DNA of 64,000 nucleotides, taken from contig VGAK01000006.1 in NCBI GenBank assembly GCA_016870775.1, positions 1 through 64,000 of the forward strand, written 5' to 3'. Below, in pieces: positions 1-8,177 of the stretch (positions within the stretch are counted from its first letter, which is position 1; every line of letters starts with the position of its first letter). The translations under genes were made by a program, and so were the position numbers. A model generated the notes under the pieces. The model did no database searches and was not told where the DNA came from. It saw nothing but the letters and a program-made list of their open reading frames with translations. This DNA comes from Actinomycetota bacterium. Its GTDB lineage: Bacteria; Actinomycetota; Acidimicrobiia; Acidimicrobiales; Ilumatobacteraceae.

Positions 1-48
1 CCGAGGCTCAACGAGAAGCTCGAGCAACTGGCGGGCGCACTCGGCTGA
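1..48 (+). CDS. 3' end of an unidentified protein (partial)
   Basis: Frame 1 is open from the window edge and stops at TGA 46-48, giving 15 residues rich in Leu, Glu and Lys (ends LAGALG) that look helical. Codon use (third-position G/C) fits coding sequence. The rest of the gene lies outside the window, so no function can be given. A short CCGAC/GTCGG repeat (50-61) follows the stop. Nothing else is seen up to 166. Confidence 0.45.
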   Translation, partial: PRLNEKLEQLAGALG

Positions 49-166
49 CCCGACTGGTCGGCCATTGCTTCACGAAGCGTGCCTTGGCGTCCAACTGGAT
101 CTTCCGGGTCGACACAACAGAGGGACCAGCGGAGCAGTCCACATCTCGCAGCGACGCACCAAGGGA

Positions 167-541
167 TCAGGCCTGGCCGACGAGCATCGCCCTGATCCCC
201 AGGCCCATCAAGAACAGTCCCCCGAAGCCATACAGCAGGTACACGCGGGACTTCAGTTGCGCCCTGTACGAGTAGATGATCGCGATCGCGATGATGGCCA
301 CGAAGCCGTAGAAGGCGTGGAACGCGGGGAACTCGAGTTTCTCCTTGTTCACGAGCGCGACACCCAGGATCACCTCCACAAAGACCGTCACCTGCGCGAC
401 CCCGGTGAACCACCAGAGGGCCCGGGTGCGCAGCGGCGCCACCTTGTGCGCCCCGAGGGACCACAGCCCCGCCAGTCCGTTGGCAATGATCGTCACCCAG
501 GCCCATGCAGTGTGGGCATCGAGGAGCATCAGTCCGAGCAC
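167..541 (-). CDS. small four-helix membrane protein
   Basis: A 124-residue protein made almost wholly of hydrophobic stretches, roughly residues 8-28, 42-66, 72-92 and 98-118, so probably four membrane helices. It has no signal peptide and no recognised motif, and I do not know the family. The GTG start at 541 is chosen because a TAGGAT hexamer ends 6 nt before it, which fits a leaderless transcript; ATG at 529 is an alternative. It lies 34 nt downstream of the histidine phosphatase gene on the same strand but appears to have its own promoter in that gap. Confidence 0.8.
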   Translation of the reverse strand: MLGLMLLDAHTAWAWVTIIANGLAGLWSLGAHKVAPLRTRALWWFTGVAQVTVFVEVILGVALVNKEKLEFPAFHAFYGFVAIIAIAIIYSYRAQLKSRVYLLYGFGGLFLMGLGIRAMLVGQA

Positions 542-547
542 GCGCCG

Positions 548-553
548 ATCCTA
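548..553 (-). promoter_or_regulatory. -10 element, leaderless promoter of the small membrane protein
   Basis: TAGGAT on the minus strand, 6 nt before GTG 541. The sequence is seen directly; the promoter role is inferred from spacing. Confidence 0.45.
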
Positions 554-575
554 CTTCTCGCGCGTCCCGGCCGAC

Positions 576-1142
576 TCAACGGATCAACGTGTCGGCTTCG
601 CCGCCGGTCTCGATCACTTCGATGCACCCGTCACCGTCGATCTCCACGGTCGTCACCGAGCAGTTGTCCAGACTCACGATGACCAGTCGATCATCGCCGG
701 TCGCCTCGCCGATCACCGCGTTGATCGCGATGAAGTGACTGAACACCACCGCATCTCCCGGCATCGCCCGCAACGTGTCGGCGATCGCACGACGGAAGTC
801 CGCGTAATGGGCGCCGCTGCGCGCGGCGAGTTCGGTCCACGTCCCGGCCATCGCCTCGCGCAACCACTCCACCCGCGACTGGAGGGTGTGTCCATCGGGA
901 GAGGGGATCTCGGCCACACCCGGCTCGATCACCGCCTCGACCGACCACGCCGCAGCCAGCGGGAACGCCGTTTGTTGGCACCTCAACAACGGGCTCGAGT
1001 AGATCCGGCGCGTCGCGAGCCCCGAGAGCCGGCTCGCGACGGCGAGCGCCTGGGCACGCCCCGTGTCGTCGAGCGGCGGGTCGGGATCGGCGTCCCACCC
1101 GGCGGCCGCGCGGCCATGGCGCACCAGGTGGATGCGGGTCAC
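576..1142 (-). CDS. histidine phosphatase family protein (phosphoglycerate mutase-like)
   Basis: A 188-residue protein of the histidine phosphatase clan. The N-terminal catalytic motif HLVRHG is at about residues 4-9, and the second catalytic His lies in VVFSHFIA near residue 139. Such enzymes form a phosphohistidine and hydrolyse phosphomonoesters; the substrate cannot be told. GTG 1142 is chosen because it places the RHG motif close to the N terminus, as is usual, and because it begins 13 nt after the stop of the upstream PIG-L gene. The open frame runs on upstream through that gene and is not believed. It is probably the last gene of a unit starting with the alpha/beta hydrolase at 4022. 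Confidence 0.85.
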   Translation of the reverse strand: MTRIHLVRHGRAAAGWDADPDPPLDDTGRAQALAVASRLSGLATRRIYSSPLLRCQQTAFPLAAAWSVEAVIEPGVAEIPSPDGHTLQSRVEWLREAMAGTWTELAARSGAHYADFRRAIADTLRAMPGDAVVFSHFIAINAVIGEATGDDRLVIVSLDNCSVTTVEIDGDGCIEVIETGGEADTLIR

Positions 1143-1155
1143 GCGGGCCACCGGT

Positions 1156-1950
1156 TCACTCGAAGATCCAGCCCCAGCGCATCGGGCCGGGTCGACCGGG
1201 TTCGATGAACCACTCCGATCCGAACGCGGTCGCGAACCGTTCATCGTCCATCGACAGGAAGAACCCGGTGTCGGAGAGCTGACTCGCATGACACCGCATC
1301 GCGGCGCGCTTGGCCGACGCGTACGCGGTGACGTCAACAGCCAGCGTGATCTCGTCCTCCGTGGAACCCATCGGATTGCCGTCGTCGGCGGGGCCGTCGA
1401 CATCCCAATCGTCGTCGGGCGGGAGCAGACCCGCCTCACGTGCCATCGCGAGTCCGCGTCGGATGTGGTCGCGGTTCATCGTTCCCTCGAGCACGCGGAC
1501 CTGGGGCACGAGTCGCGCCGCGGCGTGACCGACCCTGTGCACCATCACGTGGTCGGGATGGCCGTATCCACCGTGCCAGTCGTAGGTGGTGAGGACATCT
1601 GCGTGCTCCTCGCACAGGACCGTGGCGAGCCGCTCGGCTGCATCGTCGGGGTCGGCGTTGCAGAAGGCACCCGTGTTGCTGTTCTGCTCCCAGCCGGTCA
1701 TCCCCGAATCCTCGAATCCCAGCCACACCACCCGTGCGATGCCGAGCGTGGCGGCCGAGGCCTCGGTCTCGCGGCGCCGTCGTTGCGCGAGTGACTCGTC
1801 TCCGAGATCCCCCGGAGTCTCTCCGTGCTCCCCTCCCGTCGCCACGACGAGAACCACGCGATGACCGTTTGCCGCGGCACGGGCGATGGTCCCGCCGGTT
1901 TGGATGCACTCGTCGTCGGGGTGGGCGTGGAAACAGACGAGCGTGGCCAT
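1156..1950 (-). CDS. PIG-L/LmbE family deacetylase
   Basis: A 264-residue zinc-dependent N-deacetylase of the PIG-L family. The metal-binding AHPDDE motif is at residues 9-14 and HPDH at 131-134, both intact. In actinobacteria this family includes MshB and Mca of mycothiol metabolism, but many members act on other N-acyl sugars. A second member at 55814-56767 looks more like Mca, so this one could be MshB-like or a detoxifying enzyme; the sequence alone does not decide. The ATG start at 1950 is 6 nt from the stop of the upstream CoA-transferase gene, so they are probably co-transcribed. Confidence 0.88.
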   Translation of the reverse strand: MATLVCFHAHPDDECIQTGGTIARAAANGHRVVLVVATGGEHGETPGDLGDESLAQRRRRETEASAATLGIARVVWLGFEDSGMTGWEQNSNTGAFCNADPDDAAERLATVLCEEHADVLTTYDWHGGYGHPDHVMVHRVGHAAARLVPQVRVLEGTMNRDHIRRGLAMAREAGLLPPDDDWDVDGPADDGNPMGSTEDEITLAVDVTAYASAKRAAMRCHASQLSDTGFFLSMDDERFATAFGSEWFIEPGRPGPMRWGWIFE

Positions 1951-1956
1951 CGATGG

Positions 1957-3108
1957 TCAGGCCTGCTTGGCCCCGCCACCGGCGATCAGGGCGTCGGCGC
2001 CCTCGATCCCCCAGTCGCGGAGCACCTCGGCAGTGTGCTGACCGGGGTGCGCCGAGGCACGCCCGATCTCGGGGATCGTGCGCGAGAACCGCGGTGCCGG
2101 CGCGGGCTGCACGTGGCCGTTGACGTCCACGAAGGTCCGGCGCTCCTCGTTGTGGGGGTGCGCGGCCGCTTCGCTGAGCGTCAGCACCGGCGCGAAGCAC
2201 ACATCGGTCGCCTCCATGATCGCGCACCATTCATCGCGCGACTTGGTCCGGAAGATCCCGCGGAGCCGCTCCTTGAGGACCGGCCACATCGACTGGTCCA
2301 TCTGCTTGGCGAACTCGGGATCACTCCCGAGCCCGGTCAACCGCATCAGTTCGGCGTAGAACTGCGGCTCGATCGACCCGAGCGAGATGTAGCGGCCGTC
2401 GGAGCACTCGAAGACGTCGTAGAAGTGGGCGCCGGTGTCGAGCAGGTTCGTGCCGGGGGCGTTCTCGTTGAAGATCCCCATCGACTTGAACGACCAGAAC
2501 ATCGTCATGAGAACGGCAGCCCCGTCGACCATCGCAGTGTCGACCACCTGTCCCTTGCCGGACTTGTGCGCCTCGAGCAGAGCACACACGACTCCATAGG
2601 CGAGGAACATCCCGCCACCGCCGAAGTCACCGACCATGTTGAGCGGCGGCACCGGTGCCTCGCCCCGGCGCGCGAAGTGCGCGAGCGCACCGGCGAGGGC
2701 GATGTAGTTGATGTCATGCCCGGCGGCCTGGGCATACATCCCCTCCTGGCCCCACCCGGTCATGCGACCGAACACGATCCGCGGGTTGCGCGCCAGGCAT
2801 GCGTCGGGTCCGACACCGAGACGCTCCATCACTCCCGGCCGGAAGCCCTCGATGATCGCATCGGCCTTCTCCACGAGGCGCAACAGGGTCTCGACACCGT
2901 CGGGGTTCTTCAGGTCGACAGCGATGTTGCGCCGCCCGCGCAGCATCAGGTCGCCGGCGGGCTTGTCGGGAGCCGGTCCGCGCACGGCCTGTGCACGGTC
3001 GACACGGATCACCTCGGCGCCCATGTCGGCGAGCAGCATCGCAGCGAACGGGCCCGGCCCGATCCCGGCGATCTCGATGATCCTGTATCCGCTGAGGGGT
3101 CCGGCCAT
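1957..3108 (-). CDS. CaiB/BaiF CoA-transferase family, alpha-methylacyl-CoA racemase-like
   Basis: A 383-residue class III CoA-transferase-fold protein. It carries the racemase-type catalytic pair, His131 in GHDINY and Asp161 in VGDFGGG, as in alpha-methylacyl-CoA racemase, rather than only the single Asp of true CoA transferases. The likely role is epimerising 2-methylacyl-CoA so that branched or sterol side-chain acids can enter beta-oxidation. The ATG at 3108 gives the family's usual N terminus (PLSGYRIIEIAG). The open frame extends upstream to 3477, but that part overlaps the hydrolase gene. The hydrolase stop is 17 nt upstream. Confidence 0.88.
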   Translation of the reverse strand: MAGPLSGYRIIEIAGIGPGPFAAMLLADMGAEVIRVDRAQAVRGPAPDKPAGDLMLRGRRNIAVDLKNPDGVETLLRLVEKADAIIEGFRPGVMERLGVGPDACLARNPRIVFGRMTGWGQEGMYAQAAGHDINYIALAGALAHFARRGEAPVPPLNMVGDFGGGGMFLAYGVVCALLEAHKSGKGQVVDTAMVDGAAVLMTMFWSFKSMGIFNENAPGTNLLDTGAHFYDVFECSDGRYISLGSIEPQFYAELMRLTGLGSDPEFAKQMDQSMWPVLKERLRGIFRTKSRDEWCAIMEATDVCFAPVLTLSEAAAHPHNEERRTFVDVNGHVQPAPAPRFSRTIPEIGRASAHPGQHTAEVLRDWGIEGADALIAGGGAKQA

Positions 3109-3125
3109 CGCCGCGTCCTGTGTCC

Positions 3126-4022
3126 TCAGCGACCGGCGCCGGCCGTGGCCGCGCGCGCGTGGTCGCAGATCTCCTCGACGTAGACATCCCACAACGGGGC
3201 GGGAAGGTCGTGCCCCATGTCCTCGACCATCAGGAGACGCGCACCGGGGATCAACTCTGCGGTGCGCTCCCCGCCCGAGGGCGTGATCAACGTGTCGTCG
3301 CGTCCGTGGATGACGAGCGAGGGGATGCCGAGCGCGCGCAACTTCTCGGAGCGGTCTCCCGAGGCGTAGATCGCGGCCAACTGACGGTGCGCGCCCTCGG
3401 GGTAGAAACTGCGGTCGTACTCGCGACCTGCACGGTCCTTGGCCTCGGCGAGGTCGAAGTGCTTCTTCGAGCACCACACCGCCCAGTTCGCCGCGCTCTC
3501 GATGTAGTCGGCACGGCTCGGGGGCGGCGGTGCGAGCAATGCGGCCATCGCCTCGGGTGTCGGGGTTCCGTAGGCGACATCACCGGGCATCGACATGATC
3601 GAGGTGAGACTCGCCGTGCGCCCCGGGTGCTCGATCGCGAAGGTCTGGGCGATCATCCCACCCATCGAGGCACCGATCACATGCGCGCGCTCGATGCCGA
3701 GGTGGTCGAGCACGCCGACCGCATCGGCCGCCATGTCCGACAGGGTGTAGGGAACCGCCGGCGGGGTCTGCCCCATCAAGACCGCAGCGGTGACCTGGTC
3801 GGTCGGGGCGACGACACCGTCGAGCTTGGTCGACAGTCCACAGTCGCGGTTGTCGAAGCGCACCACGCGGAAGCCCTGGTCGACGAAACGAGCGAGGAAC
3901 CGGTCGTCCCAGGCGGTCATCTGGGCGGTGAAGCCCATGATCCAGAGCATCACGGGCGCATCATCGGCACCCAGTGACTCGAATTCAATCGACATTCCGT
4001 TCGTGAGCATGGCCTGGGGCAT
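3126..4022 (-). CDS. alpha/beta hydrolase
   Basis: A 298-residue alpha/beta-hydrolase. The nucleophile elbow GASMGG places Ser at about residue 119; the acid is in GRDDTL and the catalytic His in DMGHDLP near the C terminus. It resembles cytoplasmic esterases/lactonases with the NRDCGLS motif after strand 4. Substrate unknown. ATG 4022 is preferred because a GGGAG sequence lies upstream; ATG 4082 would add 20 residues without homology character. It is the first gene of the minus-strand run leading to the CoA transferase. Confidence 0.85.
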   Translation of the reverse strand: MPQAMLTNGMSIEFESLGADDAPVMLWIMGFTAQMTAWDDRFLARFVDQGFRVVRFDNRDCGLSTKLDGVVAPTDQVTAAVLMGQTPPAVPYTLSDMAADAVGVLDHLGIERAHVIGASMGGMIAQTFAIEHPGRTASLTSIMSMPGDVAYGTPTPEAMAALLAPPPPSRADYIESAANWAVWCSKKHFDLAEAKDRAGREYDRSFYPEGAHRQLAAIYASGDRSEKLRALGIPSLVIHGRDDTLITPSGGERTAELIPGARLLMVEDMGHDLPAPLWDVYVEEICDHARAATAGAGR

Positions 4023-4112
4023 ACCCACAGTCTCCCACTCCTGTGCGACCGAACCACAAGGCGGGACGATGCCGGCCCCCATCGACCCCGGGGTCGGATT
4101 TCGGCGGGCCCC

Positions 4113-4724
4113 CTAGCCGAGGAGATTGCGCTTCTGGGCCTCGAATTCGGCGTCGGACAGCGTTCCGCGGTCCCGCAGTGCCTCGAGGCGCTCGAGCTCG
4201 TCGGCGATTCCCACGAGTGGGCCGCCCATCTCGCCCCGTGCGGCGCGCGACGAACGGATCGTGGAGTGGATGATGTTCTGGACCTTCTCGGGCTGGGCGA
4301 CGTCGGAGAAACTCTGCTGACCGTCCGCCCCCCCGGACTCGACCATGAGGTCACCGACCCCGAGCAGCCGCTCGAGGATCGTCTGGGAGAAGTTGACGTT
4401 GTTCACGCGGTCAAGGGGAATCTCGACTCCTCCCCTCGCCAGAATCCCCTGGCGATAGATCAGGCGTTGCGAGGTGACCACGAAATAGGTCGTGCGCCAC
4501 CTGACGAGCGCGGTCACGAGTCGCGCCCCCAGAACGATGACCAGACCGAGCACGAAGTACCCGAGAACCGTGCGCAAGGAACCCGGCGCGCTCGACTGCA
4601 CCACGAAGCCCGCCAGTATCCCCACAAGCATCCACAGGAGGCGCGATCCGTAGAACCACCAGTGCGGGTGGAGATCGAGAACCATCGTCTCGTGGTCGTT
4701 CAACAGCCGTCGTGGGAAGGGCAC
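4113..4724 (-). CDS. PH-domain membrane protein with C-terminal SHOCT domain
   Basis: A 203-residue protein. Residues 1-20 have the conserved RRLLND and DLHPHWW motifs seen at the head of bacterial PH-domain membrane proteins (YdbS/DUF304 type). Two membrane helices follow at about 24-42 and 52-74, then the PH-like domain at 77-160, and a short SHOCT oligomerisation domain (ERLEALRDRGTLSDAEF) at the C terminus. Function is not known; such proteins are thought to sit at the inner membrane. GTG 4724 is chosen because TACTGT ends 7 nt before it and the conserved N terminus starts there. It is divergent from the helicase gene. Confidence 0.85.
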   Translation of the reverse strand: MPFPRRLLNDHETMVLDLHPHWWFYGSRLLWMLVGILAGFVVQSSAPGSLRTVLGYFVLGLVIVLGARLVTALVRWRTTYFVVTSQRLIYRQGILARGGVEIPLDRVNNVNFSQTILERLLGVGDLMVESGGADGQQSFSDVAQPEKVQNIIHSTIRSSRAARGEMGGPLVGIADELERLEALRDRGTLSDAEFEAQKRNLLG

Positions 4725-4731
4725 GCCGAGC

Positions 4732-4737
4732 ACAGTA
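4732..4737 (-). promoter_or_regulatory. -10 element, leaderless promoter of PH/SHOCT gene
   Basis: TACTGT on the minus strand, 7 nt before GTG 4724, only 9 bp from the start of the opposing helicase -10 (4747-4752), so the two promoters must be closely spaced. Confidence 0.45.
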
Positions 4738-4746
4738 CCAACCGCA

Positions 4747-4752
4747 TAACTT
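4747..4752 (+). promoter_or_regulatory. -10 element, leaderless promoter of helicase gene
   Basis: TAACTT ends 6 nt before ATG 4759, which favours that ATG over GTG 4753. Confidence 0.45.
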
Positions 4753-4758
4753 GTGCCG

Positions 4759-6672
4759 ATGCGAAGAGTCGATCCCCCCACCGTCGTCGGGGCAGACGCC
4801 CTCCTGCGCGGACTCGACACCGACCAGCGCGCCGCGGTCACGGCCCCCCCGGGTGTCGTGGTGGTGCGAGCCGGGGCGGGCTCGGGCAAGACGCGGGTGT
4901 TGATGCGGCGCATCGCATGGCGCACCGTCAGCGACAGCTCCGATCCCGACCGCACTCTCGCGATCACCTTCACCCGGCAGGCGGCCTCGGAGATGCGCGC
5001 GCGCCTCCGCGAGTTCGACCTCGATGGCGCCCCGATGATCGGCACGATGCACGCCGTCGCACGCCGGCTGATGCACGACCACCTGCGCGCGGCGGGTCGG
5101 CGCATCCCGGTCATCGCCGTGGACCGTCATGCGATCATGTCGACCGCGCTCGGCGACGCCGGGCACGGTGCGAACATCGACGACCTTCTCGCCGTCCATG
5201 ACTGGTGCGTCTCGCGCCGCGAGGACCCTGCCACCGGTCTGGCCACCTGGCGGGACTCGGGCGGCAGACGCCCACCATCGGAGAAACTCTTCGTGGGGGC
5301 CGTGGCCCAGTACGCGTCACTCAAGCGGAGGCGCGGGGTGGTCGACGTGAACGACCTGTTGGTGTGGGCGATCGAGACCGGTGCGAGCGACCGGAGGTTC
5401 ACCGAGTCGATCCGATTCCGGCACCGCCACATCCTCGTCGACGAGGCGCAGGACATGAACCCGCTCCAGTGGGAATTCGTGCGGATGCTCGCCGGCGGCG
5501 AGCCGGATCTCTTCATGGTGGGTGACCCCAACCAGGCGATCTACGCCTTCAACGGCGCCGACCGCGCCCTCTTCGAGACCCTGCCGGGGCTCGACTCGCC
5601 GGTGCACGCCCTCTCACTGCCGAACAACTACCGCTGCACCCCCGAGATCGTGGGGTTCGCGGTCGCGGCACTGGCCAAGGATGCCCAGACCGCCGATGCG
5701 GTCTCGGTCAGGACATCGGGCCGACCGGTCGCGTTGCACCGCTGCGCCGACGAGGATCAAGAGTTCGAGCGCATGCGTCGCACGGTCCACCAGTTCGTCT
5801 CGGGCGACGGCAGCGGGAACGACGCCGCGATCCTCGTGCGAGTGAATTCACTCGCCGAGTCGGTGCGCCGGTATCTCTCCCCGCGCGGTTTCACGGTGCG
5901 CGACCCGCGCACCGGCGGGGCATGGAACCGGGCACTACGGACGGCCTCGTCGCTCACCTCCCGTGATGCCCTCTCGACGTGGAGCTCCGACATCCTCGAC
6001 GGATCGGAGTACTCGCCAGACGAGCCCGAGTCCGTCGTCGCGACCGAGGTGCGCCGATTCCTCGACGAGCAGCGCTCGGGCGCAGTCGACGGTCGGGCAT
6101 TCTCGGCGTGGTTCGCGACCTCATCGGCGATTGGTGACACCGACGGGATCGAGGTGCTCACTTTCCACGCCGCCAAGGGCCGCGAATGGCATTCCGTCCT
6201 CGTCCTCGGCGCGGAGCGCGGCCTGCTCCCCCACTCGTCCGCCAAGCGTCCCGAGGCACGATCCGAGGAGGCGCGACTCGCCTACGTCGCCTTCACGCGC
6301 GCATCCGATCGGCTCGTCGTGACATGGACCGACGGGCGTGACGGTCACGCAACGGGTCCCTCACCCCTGCTTCCGTGGCTCGAGACCCGGGGCATCACCG
6401 CCGAGGAACCCGTCGCCGAGTTCCGCCGCATCGCCTCGCGCGCACCCGCACGCGACACCCGACTCGAGGCCATCGAGGCGTGGCGCGCCGGTCGCGCGCG
6501 AGTGGCGAGGATGTCGCCCGACGCGGTGATCTCGAGCCGGAAGATGCGCGACATCGCGCGCCTCGAGTCCCCGACGACGGAGTCGATCGCCTCGGTCGCC
6601 GGCGAGGCGTTCGCGGCGCGGTTCGCCGACGAGATCCTCGCTGCTCTCTCGGGTGCCGACACCGCCGACTGA
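4759..6672 (+). CDS. UvrD/PcrA superfamily 1 DNA helicase, UvrD2-like
   Basis: A 637-residue SF1A 3'-5' DNA helicase. The Walker A motif AGAGSGKT is near residues 38-45, Walker B LVDEAQD near 225, motif III VGDPNQAIYAFNGA near 255, motif V TFHAAKGREW near 470 and motif VI YVAFTRA near 512. The last 70 residues (EAIEAWRAGRARVA to the end) have the pattern of an HRDC domain, which is typical of mycobacterial UvrD2. It is expected to unwind DNA in repair. ATG 4759 is preferred over GTG 4753 from the -10 spacing. The thioesterase gene on the other strand stops 2 bp after this stop. Confidence 0.92.
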   Translation: MRRVDPPTVVGADALLRGLDTDQRAAVTAPPGVVVVRAGAGSGKTRVLMRRIAWRTVSDSSDPDRTLAITFTRQAASEMRARLREFDLDGAPMIGTMHAVARRLMHDHLRAAGRRIPVIAVDRHAIMSTALGDAGHGANIDDLLAVHDWCVSRREDPATGLATWRDSGGRRPPSEKLFVGAVAQYASLKRRRGVVDVNDLLVWAIETGASDRRFTESIRFRHRHILVDEAQDMNPLQWEFVRMLAGGEPDLFMVGDPNQAIYAFNGADRALFETLPGLDSPVHALSLPNNYRCTPEIVGFAVAALAKDAQTADAVSVRTSGRPVALHRCADEDQEFERMRRTVHQFVSGDGSGNDAAILVRVNSLAESVRRYLSPRGFTVRDPRTGGAWNRALRTASSLTSRDALSTWSSDILDGSEYSPDEPESVVATEVRRFLDEQRSGAVDGRAFSAWFATSSAIGDTDGIEVLTFHAAKGREWHSVLVLGAERGLLPHSSAKRPEARSEEARLAYVAFTRASDRLVVTWTDGRDGHATGPSPLLPWLETRGITAEEPVAEFRRIASRAPARDTRLEAIEAWRAGRARVARMSPDAVISSRKMRDIARLESPTTESIASVAGEAFAARFADEILAALSGADTAD

Positions 6673-6674
6673 GA

Positions 6675-7370
6675 TCAGCCCTGGTCCTCGCGGGCGGCGA
6701 TGTCGCGACCCTTGCGCAACCTGCCGAGCAATTCCGGCGGCATCGACAGGAAAAGCCCCTCGCACTCGCCACAGAGCGTCTCGCCGGCGTGAGCAGTCGC
6801 CCGGGTGAAGATCTTGCGACCCTCGACGGACTCGACCCATCCACGGAACACGATCTCGACATGCAGTGGCGTCGGTGCCCGGTACGTCGTCGAGAGACGA
6901 CCGGTCATCCCGGGTCGGCCCGTGAGCGACTGCGCCTGACCGAGCACCTCGTCGAATGCCGCCGCGACGAACCCGCCGTGCACGTGCCCCGGTGGGCCCT
7001 CGAAGGGCTCGGTGAACACCACTCGGCACACCACCGCACCGAACTCCCCGACCGAGGGGTCGACCTCGGCCCGCATGGGCGGCGCGATCGCGTTCATCAG
7101 ACCCATCAACGGGCTCCGATCCATGAAGTGCGAATCGGTCGCGGCCCCACCGGTGGGACCACTCTCGGACAGGTGCTCGAGCGCCTTCACCACGAGTGCG
7201 CGCGCGGCGTCAACATCGGCCGCGGCGGCTGTCGACCTCATCGAGGCCACCACCAGTTCGCGCAGGACCTCGGTGAGCGCGATCCGGGCGCGGTCACCGG
7301 CGGAGTACTCACCGCTGCGCTCGTGAAACGACGGGAAACTGGCCCCTCCCGTGTGCTCGGACTCACTCAT
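6675..7370 (-). CDS. PaaI-like hotdog-fold thioesterase
   Basis: A 231-residue protein with the hotdog thioesterase signature GHVHGGFVAAAFDEVLG at about residues 127-143, where His-Gly-Gly and the following acidic residue form the active site of the PaaI/YigI group. The first 60 residues are an extra helical segment. It should hydrolyse acyl-CoA thioesters; the chain is unknown. ATG 7370 is used; the frame is open further to 7433 but would begin near the stop of the exonuclease gene (7393). It lies 22 nt downstream of that gene on the same strand. Confidence 0.82.
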   Translation of the reverse strand: MSESEHTGGASFPSFHERSGEYSAGDRARIALTEVLRELVVASMRSTAAAADVDAARALVVKALEHLSESGPTGGAATDSHFMDRSPLMGLMNAIAPPMRAEVDPSVGEFGAVVCRVVFTEPFEGPPGHVHGGFVAAAFDEVLGQAQSLTGRPGMTGRLSTTYRAPTPLHVEIVFRGWVESVEGRKIFTRATAHAGETLCGECEGLFLSMPPELLGRLRKGRDIAAREDQG

Positions 7371-7392
7371 TGCATCCACCCGACACGACCGC

Positions 7393-8175
7393 TCACTCGG
7401 TCCCGTCACCGACCAGCAACAGCACGGGTGCATGGTCGCTCGGTTGCTGGCCCTTGCGCGCGTTGCGGTCCACCGATGTCCACGTGGATCGCTCCGCCAC
7501 CGAGCGCGAGGCGAGCACGAGATCGATCCGCATTCCGCGGCCCTGGTGGAAGTCGCCGCCCCGGTAGTCCCACCACGAGAAGAGCCCCGCGTCGTCGTGG
7601 AAGCGACGGAACGTGTCCTCCAGCCCGAACTGACAGATCGTGGACAGGGCGTCGCGCTCCGGTCCGCTCACGTGTGTCGACCCCTCCATCTTCGAGATGT
7701 CCCACACGTCGCGGTCCTCGGGAGCGATGTTGAAGTCCCCCGCCACCACGACGTCGTCTCCGGGCGAGCATTCGGCGTCGAGATGCGCCCGAAGTCGGGC
7801 CAGCCACGAGAGCTTGTACGCATAGTGTTCGTGGTCGAGCGCGCGACCGTTCGGCACGTAGACCGAGGACACGCGGATACCACCACACATGGCCGAGACG
7901 ATCCGTGCCTCGGCATCGGGCTCGATTCCCGGGGCGAAGTTGGGTCGCGCATCCCCGAGTCCGACCCGGGACAGGATCGCCACTCCGTTCCACTGGCCCT
8001 GACCGAAGTGGACGCTCTCGTATCCGAGGGCGTCCATGGCGGCATGGGGGAACTTGTCCTGGGCGAGTTTGGTCTCCTGGATGCAGAGCACATCGGGTCC
8101 CACCTCGGCGAGCCACTCCTGCACCCGCGGCAGGCGGGCCTTCAATGAGTTCACGTTCCACGTCGCGATGAGCAT
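7393..8175 (-). CDS. xth: exodeoxyribonuclease III / AP endonuclease
   Basis: A 260-residue EEP-family nuclease. The start MLIATWNVNS is the classic ExoIII N terminus; the metal ligand Glu34 is in CIQETK, GDFNIAPED is at about 146-154, and the catalytic pair lies in SDHAPV near 248-252. It repairs abasic sites and degrades dsDNA 3'-5'. ATG 8175 is chosen because GAGGAAG lies 6 nt upstream; GTG 8181 would overlap the preceding stop as GTGA but leaves no room for the ribosome site. Its close coupling to the NYN ribonuclease gene suggests joint expression. Confidence 0.94.
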   Translation of the reverse strand: MLIATWNVNSLKARLPRVQEWLAEVGPDVLCIQETKLAQDKFPHAAMDALGYESVHFGQGQWNGVAILSRVGLGDARPNFAPGIEPDAEARIVSAMCGGIRVSSVYVPNGRALDHEHYAYKLSWLARLRAHLDAECSPGDDVVVAGDFNIAPEDRDVWDISKMEGSTHVSGPERDALSTICQFGLEDTFRRFHDDAGLFSWWDYRGGDFHQGRGMRIDLVLASRSVAERSTWTSVDRNARKGQQPSDHAPVLLLVGDGTE

Positions 8176-8177
8176 GG

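Noticed and set aside
1957..3477. 506-residue form of the AMACR-like protein
   Set aside because: The first 123 codons are an Arg-rich overlap with the hydrolase gene; the family N terminus begins at 3108.
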